In this document: positions 33,985-41,890 of the stretch, piece by piece
How the letters are laid out: each line of letters begins with the position of its first letter
Numbering within the stretch: position 1 is the stretch's first letter
Assembly: GCA_021155855.1 (NCBI GenBank)
Contig: JAJNAZ010000010.1
Coordinates: 1-64,000 of the forward strand
Direction: 5' to 3'
Length of the DNA stretch: 64,000 bases
From: Solirubrobacterales bacterium
GTDB taxonomy: Bacteria > Actinomycetota > Thermoleophilia > Solirubrobacterales > 70-9
Made by a program: the position numbers and the translations under genes
Notes under the pieces: generated by a model
What the model was told of the DNA's origin: nothing
Database searches by the model: none
Seen by the model: the letters and a program-made list of their open reading frames with translations, nothing else

Positions 33985-35676
33985 TCAGTGCCCCGGGGTC
34001 GCCCTGGCGACCGGAAGCTCGGCGCTGATCCGCGAACCGGCGCCGGGCTCGGAGTCGATCTCGAGCGCGCCGTTCGCCAACGAAACGCGCTCGCGCATTC
34101 CCACGAGCCCGAAGCCCCGCTCGACGGCGCCCGGATCAAAGCCCCGGCCGTCGTCGGCGACCGTGACCGCGATCGTCGAGTCGCCTTCGGTCACCCGGAG
34201 CTCGACCCGGCTCGCGCCCGCATGCCGGACCGCGTTGTTGAGCGCCTCCTGGACGATCCGGTAAAGGGTCGCCTCGAGCTCGGGCGCCAGCCTGGTCGCG
34301 CTTCGACCGCCCTCATGTGACAGCTCCAGATGAGCGTCGATCTCGACCTCGAAGGTCGAGGAGAGCCGCTCGACGAGCGCGTCGATCGCCGGACCGATCC
34401 CGAGCGCGTCCAGCGAAGCGGGCCGCAGCTCGGTGATCATGCCTTCGAGGTTGACGATCGCCCGGTCCGCGTGCTCGATTGCGCGGTCGACTGCCGTCGT
34501 CGCCTTGTCGCGGTCGTCGCTTCGCGCCACCGCTCCGAGCATGAACCGCAGGCCGCCGAGCTCCTGAAGCGTCTCGTCGTGAAGCTCGCGAGCCCACCGC
34601 CGTCGCTCCTGCTCGGAGGCTTCGATCGAGAGCTGGAGCCTGTCCGCCTCAACCGTCCGCGCCGTCGCCAACGTGGTCGCCGCGCTGGCCGCGAACGACC
34701 CGAACAAGACCTCGTCCTCGGCCGCGAACTCCGCCCCGTCCATGCGGTCCAGGGCGGCCAACAGCCCGCGGGGTCGATCGCGAAACTCCAGCGGGGCGGC
34801 GAGCAGGCAGCTCGCCGCAAAGCCGAGCCGGCCGACGAAGCCGGCGAGCTCGCGGCGACCGAATCGGTACGGCCCGCGAGATCCAAGCACCCGCGCGATC
34901 AACGGCTCGTCCGCGGGCACCCGGCGGCCCGTCAGCCGCGCCGGATCGCCCCCGCTCGACTTCGAGACCACCAGGTCATCACCGTCACGCAGAAGCAGCA
35001 GAACCACCTTCGCGTCGATCAGGTCACGCCCCCGCTTGACGACCAGTTCCGTCAGCCGCTCGAACGGGATCGAAGCGGGAACCGCGCGCGCCATGTCGGC
35101 GCTTGCCTCGAGCCCGCGCACCGCTCGCTCGAGCTCGCCCTGGCGGCGTTCGAGGCGGTCGTAGAGGCGAGCGTTCTGAATCGCCACCGAAGCCCATTCC
35201 GCCAGCACGATGACGAGCCGCTCGTCCTGTTCGTCGAACTGCGCCCCGCCCTCCTTCTCAGTCAGATACAGGTTGCCCCAGGCCTCCTCCTGAATCATCA
35301 CCGGGGCCCCGAGGAAGGTGCGCATCGGCGGGTGGTGGGGCGGGAAACCGAACGAGCGGGGATGGGTGTTGACGTCGGCCAGCCGCAACGGGTTCGGGTG
35401 GCGGATGAGCTCTCCGAGCACGCCCCGCCCGCGCGGCAGCGGGCCGATCAGGGCCCGGGTCTCCTCGTCTATTCCGACCGTCACGAAACGCCTCAGCGCG
35501 CTCTTCTCGTCGTCGAGAACCCCGAGCGCCGCGTAGCGCGCCCCGGTCAGATCGCGAGCGGCGTCGAGCACCCGGCCGAGCAGGATCTCGAGGTCGAACT
35601 CCGAAACCAGCGCGCGTCCGATTCCCAGCAATCGCTGGAGCTGGTCTTCGGTGAACTCCCCGTTCCTGACAGCCAT
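33985..35676 (-). CDS. DosS/DosT-like GAF-GAF histidine kinase (putative heme sensor)
   Basis: 563 residues, no membrane segment. GAF-A ~20-170, GAF-B ~195-340, HisKA_3 with phospho-acceptor His366 (RELHDETLQELGGL), and HATPase with VQEALNNAVRHAGA and ADDGRGF. GAF-A is strikingly like that of M. tuberculosis DosS: GIDEETRALIG, NPLRLADV, GFPPHHPPMRTFLGAP, and NLYLTEK. The DosS heme ligand His149 falls on His115 and distal Tyr171 on Tyr137. Where DosS has Glu87 this protein has Gly52, as DosT has Gly85. I infer heme-based O2/CO/NO sensing. A TAGAGT box lies 8 bases before the ATG. The partner is the convergent regulator at 33329-33979. Confidence 0.85.
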   Translation of the reverse strand: MAVRNGEFTEDQLQRLLGIGRALVSEFDLEILLGRVLDAARDLTGARYAALGVLDDEKSALRRFVTVGIDEETRALIGPLPRGRGVLGELIRHPNPLRLADVNTHPRSFGFPPHHPPMRTFLGAPVMIQEEAWGNLYLTEKEGGAQFDEQDERLVIVLAEWASVAIQNARLYDRLERRQGELERAVRGLEASADMARAVPASIPFERLTELVVKRGRDLIDAKVVLLLLRDGDDLVVSKSSGGDPARLTGRRVPADEPLIARVLGSRGPYRFGRRELAGFVGRLGFAASCLLAAPLEFRDRPRGLLAALDRMDGAEFAAEDEVLFGSFAASAATTLATARTVEADRLQLSIEASEQERRRWARELHDETLQELGGLRFMLGAVARSDDRDKATTAVDRAIEHADRAIVNLEGMITELRPASLDALGIGPAIDALVERLSSTFEVEIDAHLELSHEGGRSATRLAPELEATLYRIVQEALNNAVRHAGASRVELRVTEGDSTIAVTVADDGRGFDPGAVERGFGLVGMRERVSLANGALEIDSEPGAGSRISAELPVARATPGH

Positions 35677-35684
35677 CGCGCACC

Positions 35685-35705
35685 ACTCTACGACCCACCT
35701 AGGTG
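35685..35705 (-). promoter_or_regulatory. Sensor-kinase promoter and CACCTAGGTG palindrome
   Basis: TAGAGT (35690-35685) is 8 bases before the kinase ATG. The perfect 10-bp palindrome CACCTAGGTG (35696-35705) lies just upstream, between this promoter and that of the divergent universal stress gene. A related half, CCACCTAG, occurs at ~33226 in the regulator/flavoprotein 3 gap. Confidence 0.35.
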
Positions 35706-35777
35706 TCGACTACGGGTGCCGTGCCGTGGCGAGCGCGGATGGCTGTGAGCGGCGACGGGCCTAGGTTGCGAACAAGT

Positions 35778-36701
35778 ATGTCGCGGCGCCTGATCATCGG
35801 CTACAACGGGGGCGGCAACAGCCAGGACGCCCTTGCCCTCGGCGGCGCCCTGGCCACGGCGCTGGCGGGCGAACCGCTGGTGGCCTCGATCGTGCCCTCC
35901 CTCGACCACCTGATCCCGCCGGCGGAGCAGCAGCAGATGAGGCGGACCGAGGCAGAGCGGATCGGCGACGCCGCCCGTGCGGGTCTCGGGGGGCTCGAGG
36001 TCGAGGTCCGGGTGCTGGCCGACGATTCCCCCGCCCGAGCGCTGGATCGATTGATCGAAACCGAGCAACCGCTGGGTCTGGTGGTCGGCTCCGGCCACCG
36101 AGGCGCCATCGGGCGGGTCTTCCTCGGCGATGTCGGGACCTCGCTGCTCTCCGGGGCGGCGTGCGCCGTCGCGGTCGCGCCGGGCGGTTATGCGGAGCGC
36201 GCCCACGGAAGGCTGCTGCGGATCGCGGTGGCAGTCAACGAATCCGAGGAGTCACGGGCGGCGATGCGAACCGCCGTCGCGCTGGCCGAGAGGCTGAACG
36301 CATCGCTGACGGTGCTCACGGTCGCCAGCCCGCTGCGCTACGGGTATGTGGTCCCGTTCTCGGTCGTCGACACCGGCCTGCTCGCCGACGCAACGCGCGA
36401 GAGGTTCGAGCGCATCCTCGACCGGGCACTCGAGCGCGTGCCCGCCCGGATACCCGTGCAGCGCCGGCTGCTCACGGGGGATCCAGCGGCGTCGATCGCG
36501 GCTGCCACCGGTGACCATGACCTGTTGATCGTCGGCGCCCGAGGTTACGGGCCGTTGCGGCGAGCACTGCTGGGCAGTGTGTCGGCGCGGCTGGCGCGCA
36601 CAGCGGGCTGTCCGCTGTTCGTGCTTCCCAGGCAGGGCGCGGACGATCCCCGGCGCCGCGGTGAGCTCCAGGCCGTCGCTCGTTCGACGCCGCTCGTCTG
36701 A
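35778..36701 (+). CDS. Tandem universal stress protein (two Usp domains)
   Basis: 307 residues made of two UspA domains. Domain 1 opens LIIGYNGGGNSQDALALGG and has the ATP loop VVGSGHRGAIGRVFLG; domain 2 opens LRIAVAVNESEESRAAMRTA and closes LLIVGARGYGPLRRALLGSV, followed by CPLFVLPRQ. Both keep the G-2x-G-9x-G(S/T)-like nucleotide loop. Tandem Usp proteins such as mycobacterial Rv2623 are ATP-binding members of the DosR regulon. It is divergent from the DosS-like kinase by about 100 bases and precedes flavoprotein 4 by 35 bases. Start ATG 35778; TAGGTT lies 10 bases before it. Confidence 0.88.
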   Translation: MSRRLIIGYNGGGNSQDALALGGALATALAGEPLVASIVPSLDHLIPPAEQQQMRRTEAERIGDAARAGLGGLEVEVRVLADDSPARALDRLIETEQPLGLVVGSGHRGAIGRVFLGDVGTSLLSGAACAVAVAPGGYAERAHGRLLRIAVAVNESEESRAAMRTAVALAERLNASLTVLTVASPLRYGYVVPFSVVDTGLLADATRERFERILDRALERVPARIPVQRRLLTGDPAASIAAATGDHDLLIVGARGYGPLRRALLGSVSARLARTAGCPLFVLPRQGADDPRRRGELQAVARSTPLV

Positions 36702-36724
36702 TCCGACGCCCCCAGCCCTGGCGC

Positions 36725-36730
36725 TACGGT
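36725..36730 (+). promoter_or_regulatory. -10 element of flavoprotein 4
   Basis: TACGGT, exactly 6 bases before the GTG at 36737; the hexamer and spacing are identical to those of the CBS gene at 30812. Leaderless. Confidence 0.55.
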
Positions 36731-36736
36731 TACCTC

Positions 36737-38299
36737 GTGGCATCCGGACCACCGCTGCGCGTCCTGATCGCCGGAGGCGGCGTCGCCGGGCTCGAGGGCG
36801 CGTTGGCGCTTCGCGCGGTAGGGGGCGATGCGGTCGAGCTCGAGCTGCTCTCGCCGAGCGACCTCTTCACGTACAGGCCGATGCTGGTCGCCGAGCCCTT
36901 CGGTAGCGGCCCCGATACGGGCCTCGACCTCGCCCGGATCCTCGAGGCGGCGAACGCCGGCCACATTTGCGACGCACTGGAAGCGGTCGAGGTCGACGAC
37001 CGGATCGCGGTCACCAGGGGAGGCGAGCGGATCGGCTACGGGGCGCTGCTCGTGGCGCTCGGCGCGCGGGCGGTGGAAGCGGTGCCCGGAGCGCTGAGCT
37101 TCAGCGGGGAAGCGGAGCGAGCGGAGTTCGCGCAGCTGCTGGGCGCCCTGGGGCGCCTCGGGACCAGGCGACTCGCGTTCGTGGTGCCACCCCAGGCGAG
37201 CTGGTCGATCGCCGCCTACGAGCTCGCCCTGCTCACCGCCGCCGAGCGTGATGCGCGCCGGATCAGCGGCGTGGAGATCACCGTGCTCACCCACGAGCCG
37301 TCGGCATTGGATGTCTTCGGGGCCGCGGCGACGCAGCTCGTCGCGGCGAAGCTCGACGAGGCCGGGATCGCGCTTCGGCACTCGAGCGCCGCCGAGCGCT
37401 TCGAGGGTCGCGAGCTACACCTGGCCGATGGCGAGGCGCTCGGCTTCGACCGGGTGATCGCCCTGCCGCGGCTCGAGGTCCCGGCCCTCCCCGGACTGCC
37501 GCAAGACGAACACGGCTTCCTGCCGACCGACGACCGGATGCAGGTCCGGGGCCTGGACGACGTCTGGGCGGCCGGAGATGCGACCGCGTTCCCGATCAAG
37601 CAGGGCGGCCTCGCCGCCCAGCAGGCGGACATCGCCGCCCGTGCGATCGCCGTTCGAGCCGGAAGGGACGTCGAGGTCCAGCCGTTTCAGCCGCTGCTGC
37701 GAGCGGCGCTGATCACGGGAGAAACGCCCGATTTCATGCAGGCCCCGGTGGGCGAGCCGGGCGCCGCAATCGCGAGCGCCGGCCGCGCCCCGTGGTCGCC
37801 TCGAGCGAAGCTCTCCGCCGGTTACCTCGGTCCGTACCTGGCCGGTCTCGGGACGTCGGCGGCCGATGCCGTCTTCGAGCGGCAGCCAGCTCGAGCCCCA
37901 GGTGGCGACGAGGGTGCACACGATCGCGCCGTGCAGACCCTGCTCATCGCCGCGGACGCCGACGCGGCCCTGGGCGACTTCGGGGCCGCTCTCGGCTGGC
38001 TGGCCGTAGTCGAGCAGCTCAACCTCGTGATCCCGACCGAGTACGTCGTCCGCCGAGACGACTGGCGACGCCGAGTCGACCCCGACCGCGACCCCGACGC
38101 AGCGGCGACGCGGCTCGACGCGCGCTTCGCGACCGCGGCGGAGGCGATCAGCGATCTGCAGCGAAGGCTCGGCTGGCTGCGCGAGATCGAGGCCCGCACC
38201 GGGGGCGGAATGCAAAGCCGCCTCGACCGGTTCGAGCAGGGGATCGAGGACCTGGTCGGGCTCTCACGCCGGGCCGGCACTCTCGGGCCGGGGCGCTGA
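36737..38299 (+). CDS. SQR-fold flavoprotein 4 (longest form, coiled-coil end)
   Basis: 520 residues. FAD motif VLIAGGGVAGLEGALAL at ~10, YRPMLVAEPF, WAAGDATAFPIKQGGLAAQQ at ~280-299, then a modified WSPRAKLSAGYLGPYL. Instead of NADH GxGxxG it has VPPQASWSIAAYELALL. One cysteine only. From ~405 comes the tail ADADAALGDFGAALGWL ... EYVVRRDDWRRR shared with flavoproteins 1 and 5. It is then extended by a ~60-residue coiled coil (FATAAEAISDLQRRLGWLRE, LDRFEQGIEDLVGL) that the others lack. The only one of the six on the plus strand. GTG start without Shine-Dalgarno but with an ideal leaderless -10. Confidence 0.75.
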   Translation: MASGPPLRVLIAGGGVAGLEGALALRAVGGDAVELELLSPSDLFTYRPMLVAEPFGSGPDTGLDLARILEAANAGHICDALEAVEVDDRIAVTRGGERIGYGALLVALGARAVEAVPGALSFSGEAERAEFAQLLGALGRLGTRRLAFVVPPQASWSIAAYELALLTAAERDARRISGVEITVLTHEPSALDVFGAAATQLVAAKLDEAGIALRHSSAAERFEGRELHLADGEALGFDRVIALPRLEVPALPGLPQDEHGFLPTDDRMQVRGLDDVWAAGDATAFPIKQGGLAAQQADIAARAIAVRAGRDVEVQPFQPLLRAALITGETPDFMQAPVGEPGAAIASAGRAPWSPRAKLSAGYLGPYLAGLGTSAADAVFERQPARAPGGDEGAHDRAVQTLLIAADADAALGDFGAALGWLAVVEQLNLVIPTEYVVRRDDWRRRVDPDRDPDAAATRLDARFATAAEAISDLQRRLGWLREIEARTGGGMQSRLDRFEQGIEDLVGLSRRAGTLGPGR

Positions 38300-38300
38300 C

Positions 38301-39218
38301 TCAGCCCCTCGCCCGAATATAGATCAGCCAGTAAACGAGGCCGACCATCACCGAACCGCCGATCACGTTGCCGATCGTCACCGGGATCAGGTTGTCGACG
38401 ACGACGTTCGACAGCGTCAGCTCGCCGAAGTCGCCTGCGACGACGCCGCTGTCGGCGTAGAACGAGTCCGAGCCCCACTCCTTGACCGCGAGCCCGATCG
38501 GCAGGAAGTACATGTTGGCGACGCTGTGCTCGAACCCGGCGGCGACGAAGGCGCTGATCGGAAAGATGATCGCGAGGATCTTGTCGGTCACCGAGCGGGC
38601 GCTGTAAGTGAGCCAGATCGCAAGACAGACGAGCGCATTGCACATGATCCCGAGCGCCAGCGCGCGCCCGAAACCGAGCCCGGACTTGGCGTCGGCAATG
38701 GCAAGCGCGCTCGAGCCGATCGCGCCGTCGCCGAACTCGTACTGGCCGCCGAGGAACACCAGCAGCACGGTCCCGAGGGCGCCGACGAGGTTGCCGACGT
38801 AGACGATCGTCCAGTTGCGGATCAGCATCGCGGCGCTGACCTTGCGCTCGGCCCAGGCCATCGCGATCAGGTTGTTGCCGGTGAACAGCTCGGCGCCCGC
38901 GACGACCACCAGGATCAGGCCGAGGCAGAAGACCAGCCCGGCGAGCAGTCGCGTGACCCCGAACGGGACCACGTCGGCTGCGCCCGCGACCACCGTCGTC
39001 GCGAACATCGCCCCGAGCCCGATGAAGGCGCCCGCCAGGACCGCGAGCGCGAAGGTCGGCAGCGTGGACATCCCCGCCTTCGTCGCGCCGATGTCGGTGG
39101 CCTTCTCGGCGATCTGGGGCGGTAGCACCGCGTCGAGGCTCGGCGGGGCGGGCGGCGGGACCACGGGTTCGGCGAACGGCTCGCGCGTGTCGGCGCCGCT
39201 TCGGTCGGCGACGCTCAT
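38301..39218 (-). CDS. focA: Formate/nitrite channel (FNT family)
   Basis: 305 residues with six membrane segments. FNT signatures include FIGLGAMFATTV, the AGAELFTGNNLIAMAWAERK loop, and the late FEHSVANMYFLPIGL helix. Pentameric FNT channels pass formate, nitrite or related monovalent acids. Its ATG overlaps the stop of fdhA (39215-39218), so formate is the likely substrate; nitrite export for the nar system is a second possibility. The N-terminal ~45 residues are a Pro-rich cytoplasmic extension longer than in FocA of enterobacteria. Confidence 0.88.
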   Translation of the reverse strand: MSVADRSGADTREPFAEPVVPPPAPPSLDAVLPPQIAEKATDIGATKAGMSTLPTFALAVLAGAFIGLGAMFATTVVAGAADVVPFGVTRLLAGLVFCLGLILVVVAGAELFTGNNLIAMAWAERKVSAAMLIRNWTIVYVGNLVGALGTVLLVFLGGQYEFGDGAIGSSALAIADAKSGLGFGRALALGIMCNALVCLAIWLTYSARSVTDKILAIIFPISAFVAAGFEHSVANMYFLPIGLAVKEWGSDSFYADSGVVAGDFGELTLSNVVVDNLIPVTIGNVIGGSVMVGLVYWLIYIRARG

Positions 39219-41890
39219 GCAACGCTCCTGACCCGGACCGCCGTCACCTTGTACTCGGGGCAGCTCGTGACCTCGTCCCCGTGCTGCGAGGTGAGCAGGT
39301 TGGCGAGCGCCTCGGGGAAGTGGAAGCCGATGAATGCCTGCCCGGGAGAGACCCGCTCGGTGACATCGGCGGTCACCAGGATCTCGCCGCGCCGGCTCGC
39401 GACCCGGACCGCCTCGCCGTCCCCGATCCCGAGTGCGCCCGCGTCGTCGGGATGCAGCTCGAGCAGCTCCTCCGGGACGAGCCGGAGGTTTCCGGTCCGC
39501 CGGGTCATCGTGCCGGCGTTGTAGTGCTCGAGTCGCCTGCCCGTGACCAGCAGGAGGGGGAAATCGGCGTCCGGCTGCTCGCCCGGCGCCGCGTACGGGA
39601 CCGCTGCGAGCTGCGCCTTGCCGCTCGGCGTCTCGAACCGCTCCCGGTAGAGCGCCCGCTCGCCGGAGTCGTCGGCCGACCGGCAGGGCCAGGCGATCGG
39701 CCCCTCGGCGTCGAGGCGCTCGTGCGAGATGCCGGCGAAGGTCGGGGTCAGCGACGCCATTTCGGCGAACGCCGCGGCGGACGTCGGGCAGCCGAGGTCG
39801 ACGCCCAGCTCAGCGCCGAGCGCGCGGATGATCTCGAAATCCGGGCGCGCCGACCCGGGTGGATCGAGCGCCGGCCGCACCCGCTGCACCCTACGGTCGA
39901 AGTTGGTGAAGGTGCCGTCCTTCTCCAAAAACGAGGCCGCCGGGAGCACGACGTCGGCCAGCGACGCCGTCTCGGAGAGGAAGATCTCCTGCGAGACCAC
40001 CAGCTCACAGGCGGCAAGCGCGGCCCGCACGTGGCCCGAGTCGGGATCGGTCTGGGCGATGTCCTCGCCGAAGACGATCAGCGCCTTCAGCCTGCCGGCG
40101 ACCGCGGCGTCGAACATCTCGGGGATCCGCAGGCCGCGCTCGGGCCGGACCTCGATCCCCCAGGCATCGCCGAAGCGCTGCGCAACGTCGGCGTCGGAGA
40201 CCTTCTGGTAGCCGGGCAGGATGTCGGGCATCGCCCCCATGTCCGAGGCACCCTGGACGTTGTTCTGGCCGCGAAGCGGGTTGGCGCCGCAGCCGTCGGC
40301 GGTGCCGACGCTGCCGGTCAGCGCGGCGAGGTTGCAGAGCGCGCGCACGCCGTCCGTCCCGTGCGCATGCTCGGTGACCCCGAGCCCCCAGACGATCGCG
40401 CGGCGCTCACCGCGTCCGTAGAGCTCCGCGGCCCGGCACAGGTCGTCCGCGGGGACGCCGGAGATCTCCTCGACCCGCGCCGGCGGATAGTCCGAGGCGA
40501 GCTCGCGGAGTGCTTCGAGGCCCTCGGTGCGCTCCGCGATGAACCGATCGTCGATCAACCCCTCGTCGAGCAACACAGCGGCGAGACCGTTGAACACGGC
40601 CACGTTGGTGCCCGGGCGCGGGCGCAGGTGGACGTCGGCGTAGCCGGCGAGCTCGGTGCGCCGCGGGTCGACGACGACCAGGCGAGCGCCGGCGATCACC
40701 CGCTGCTTGATCCGCGCCCCGACCACGGGGTGGGCCTCGGTCGGGTTCGAGCCGCAGAGCAAGAAGACGCCGGCGCGGTCAAAGTCCTCGAACGGGTTGG
40801 TGCCGCCGGCGAGCCCGAACGAGGCCGAGAGCCCGGCAGCGGACGGCGCGTGACAGATGCGGGCGCAGTTGTCGACGTTGTTGGTCCCGATCGCCACCCG
40901 CATCAGCTTCTGCATCAGGTAGTTCTCCTCGTTCGTGGCCCGGGCCGAGGAGATCGCCGCGATCGCGTCCGCCCCATGGGCGTCGCGGATCCGGCGAAGC
41001 TCGGCGGCGACATGACCAAGGGCCCCGTCCCAGCCGGCCTCGACCAGCGCCCCGCCACGCCGGATCAGCGGCGCGGTGAGGCGGTCGGGGGAGCGCACGA
41101 ACCCGTGCGCGAAGCGGCCCTTGACACAGGCGTGGCCGCGGTTTACGGGCGCCTCCCGGTTCGGGCGGATCACGGCGACCTCACCGTCGCGGGTGTGGAC
41201 GTCGAGCGTGCAGCCGACGCCGCAGTAGCCGCACGTGGTGGTCGTCGTGCGCTCGAGCGGCCGCGGGTCGAGCAGGCCCGGCTCCGACAGGGCCCCGGAA
41301 GGACAGCTGTCCACGCAGGCGCCGCACGAGACGCAGTCGGACTCGCTCCAAAGGCCGCCCGAGCCGGGTGCGAGAACGGTATCGGCGCCGCGGCCCACCA
41401 TCGCCAGCGCGAAGGTGCCCTGGACCTCGTCGCACATGCGAACGCAACGCGCACAGGCGATGCAGAGCTTCGGGTCGTACTTGACGTAGGGATGGGAGTC
41501 GTCGCGCTCGCCGTCGCGTTCGCCGCGAAAGCGGCTGCGCTCGACGCCGAGGCGCCGGCAGGCGCGGACGAGCTCGCTGCGCTCCGGCGCCTGGTCGAGG
41601 GCGCTCTCGGGAAGCTGGCCGACGATCAGCTCGAGCGCGAGCCGCGCGGTCTGGAGTGCAACCGGGTCGTCCGTGCACACGCTGGCGCCCTCGGCGACGG
41701 GCGTGGTGCAGGCCGGGACCGGCCCGTCGCCGCCCTCGATCGAGACCATGCACGTCCTGCAGGAGCCGTACGGGGCCAACCGGGGGTCCGCGCAGAGCGC
41801 CGGGACCTCCGCCCCGGCGATGCGCACGGCGTCGAGCGCCCGCGAGCCCGCCGGGACGATCACGCCGGCGCCGTCGACAATGACCCTCAC
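39215..41890 (-). CDS. fdhA: NAD-type formate dehydrogenase alpha subunit
   Basis: 891 residues, cytoplasmic. The NuoG-like head carries a [2Fe-2S] site (ALCADPRLAPYGSCRTC, later CTTP) and two ferredoxin-type clusters (CIACARCVRMCDE and CVSCGACVDSCPSGA). Then the molybdopterin oxidoreductase core: CGYCGVGC and CVKGR for one more [4Fe-4S], and the active-site Cys in CARICHAPSAAGL, where some homologues have selenocysteine. The C-terminal dinucleotide-cofactor domain ends EYKVTAVRVRS. It oxidises formate to CO2 or reduces CO2. GTG start at 41890 lies in a GTGA overlap with the NuoEF-like gene. Confidence 0.92.
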   Translation of the reverse strand: MRVIVDGAGVIVPAGSRALDAVRIAGAEVPALCADPRLAPYGSCRTCMVSIEGGDGPVPACTTPVAEGASVCTDDPVALQTARLALELIVGQLPESALDQAPERSELVRACRRLGVERSRFRGERDGERDDSHPYVKYDPKLCIACARCVRMCDEVQGTFALAMVGRGADTVLAPGSGGLWSESDCVSCGACVDSCPSGALSEPGLLDPRPLERTTTTTCGYCGVGCTLDVHTRDGEVAVIRPNREAPVNRGHACVKGRFAHGFVRSPDRLTAPLIRRGGALVEAGWDGALGHVAAELRRIRDAHGADAIAAISSARATNEENYLMQKLMRVAIGTNNVDNCARICHAPSAAGLSASFGLAGGTNPFEDFDRAGVFLLCGSNPTEAHPVVGARIKQRVIAGARLVVVDPRRTELAGYADVHLRPRPGTNVAVFNGLAAVLLDEGLIDDRFIAERTEGLEALRELASDYPPARVEEISGVPADDLCRAAELYGRGERRAIVWGLGVTEHAHGTDGVRALCNLAALTGSVGTADGCGANPLRGQNNVQGASDMGAMPDILPGYQKVSDADVAQRFGDAWGIEVRPERGLRIPEMFDAAVAGRLKALIVFGEDIAQTDPDSGHVRAALAACELVVSQEIFLSETASLADVVLPAASFLEKDGTFTNFDRRVQRVRPALDPPGSARPDFEIIRALGAELGVDLGCPTSAAAFAEMASLTPTFAGISHERLDAEGPIAWPCRSADDSGERALYRERFETPSGKAQLAAVPYAAPGEQPDADFPLLLVTGRRLEHYNAGTMTRRTGNLRLVPEELLELHPDDAGALGIGDGEAVRVASRRGEILVTADVTERVSPGQAFIGFHFPEALANLLTSQHGDEVTSCPEYKVTAVRVRSVA

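Noticed and set aside
33105-36737. Classical DosR boxes (GGGAC-N4-GTCCC)
   Set aside because: None was found on reading the gaps around the sensor/regulator genes or the Usp genes; the palindromes reported differ in sequence.
40850-40870. Selenocysteine in formate dehydrogenase
   Set aside because: The active-site codon is TGC (Cys) in ICHAPS; there is no in-frame TGA in fdhA.
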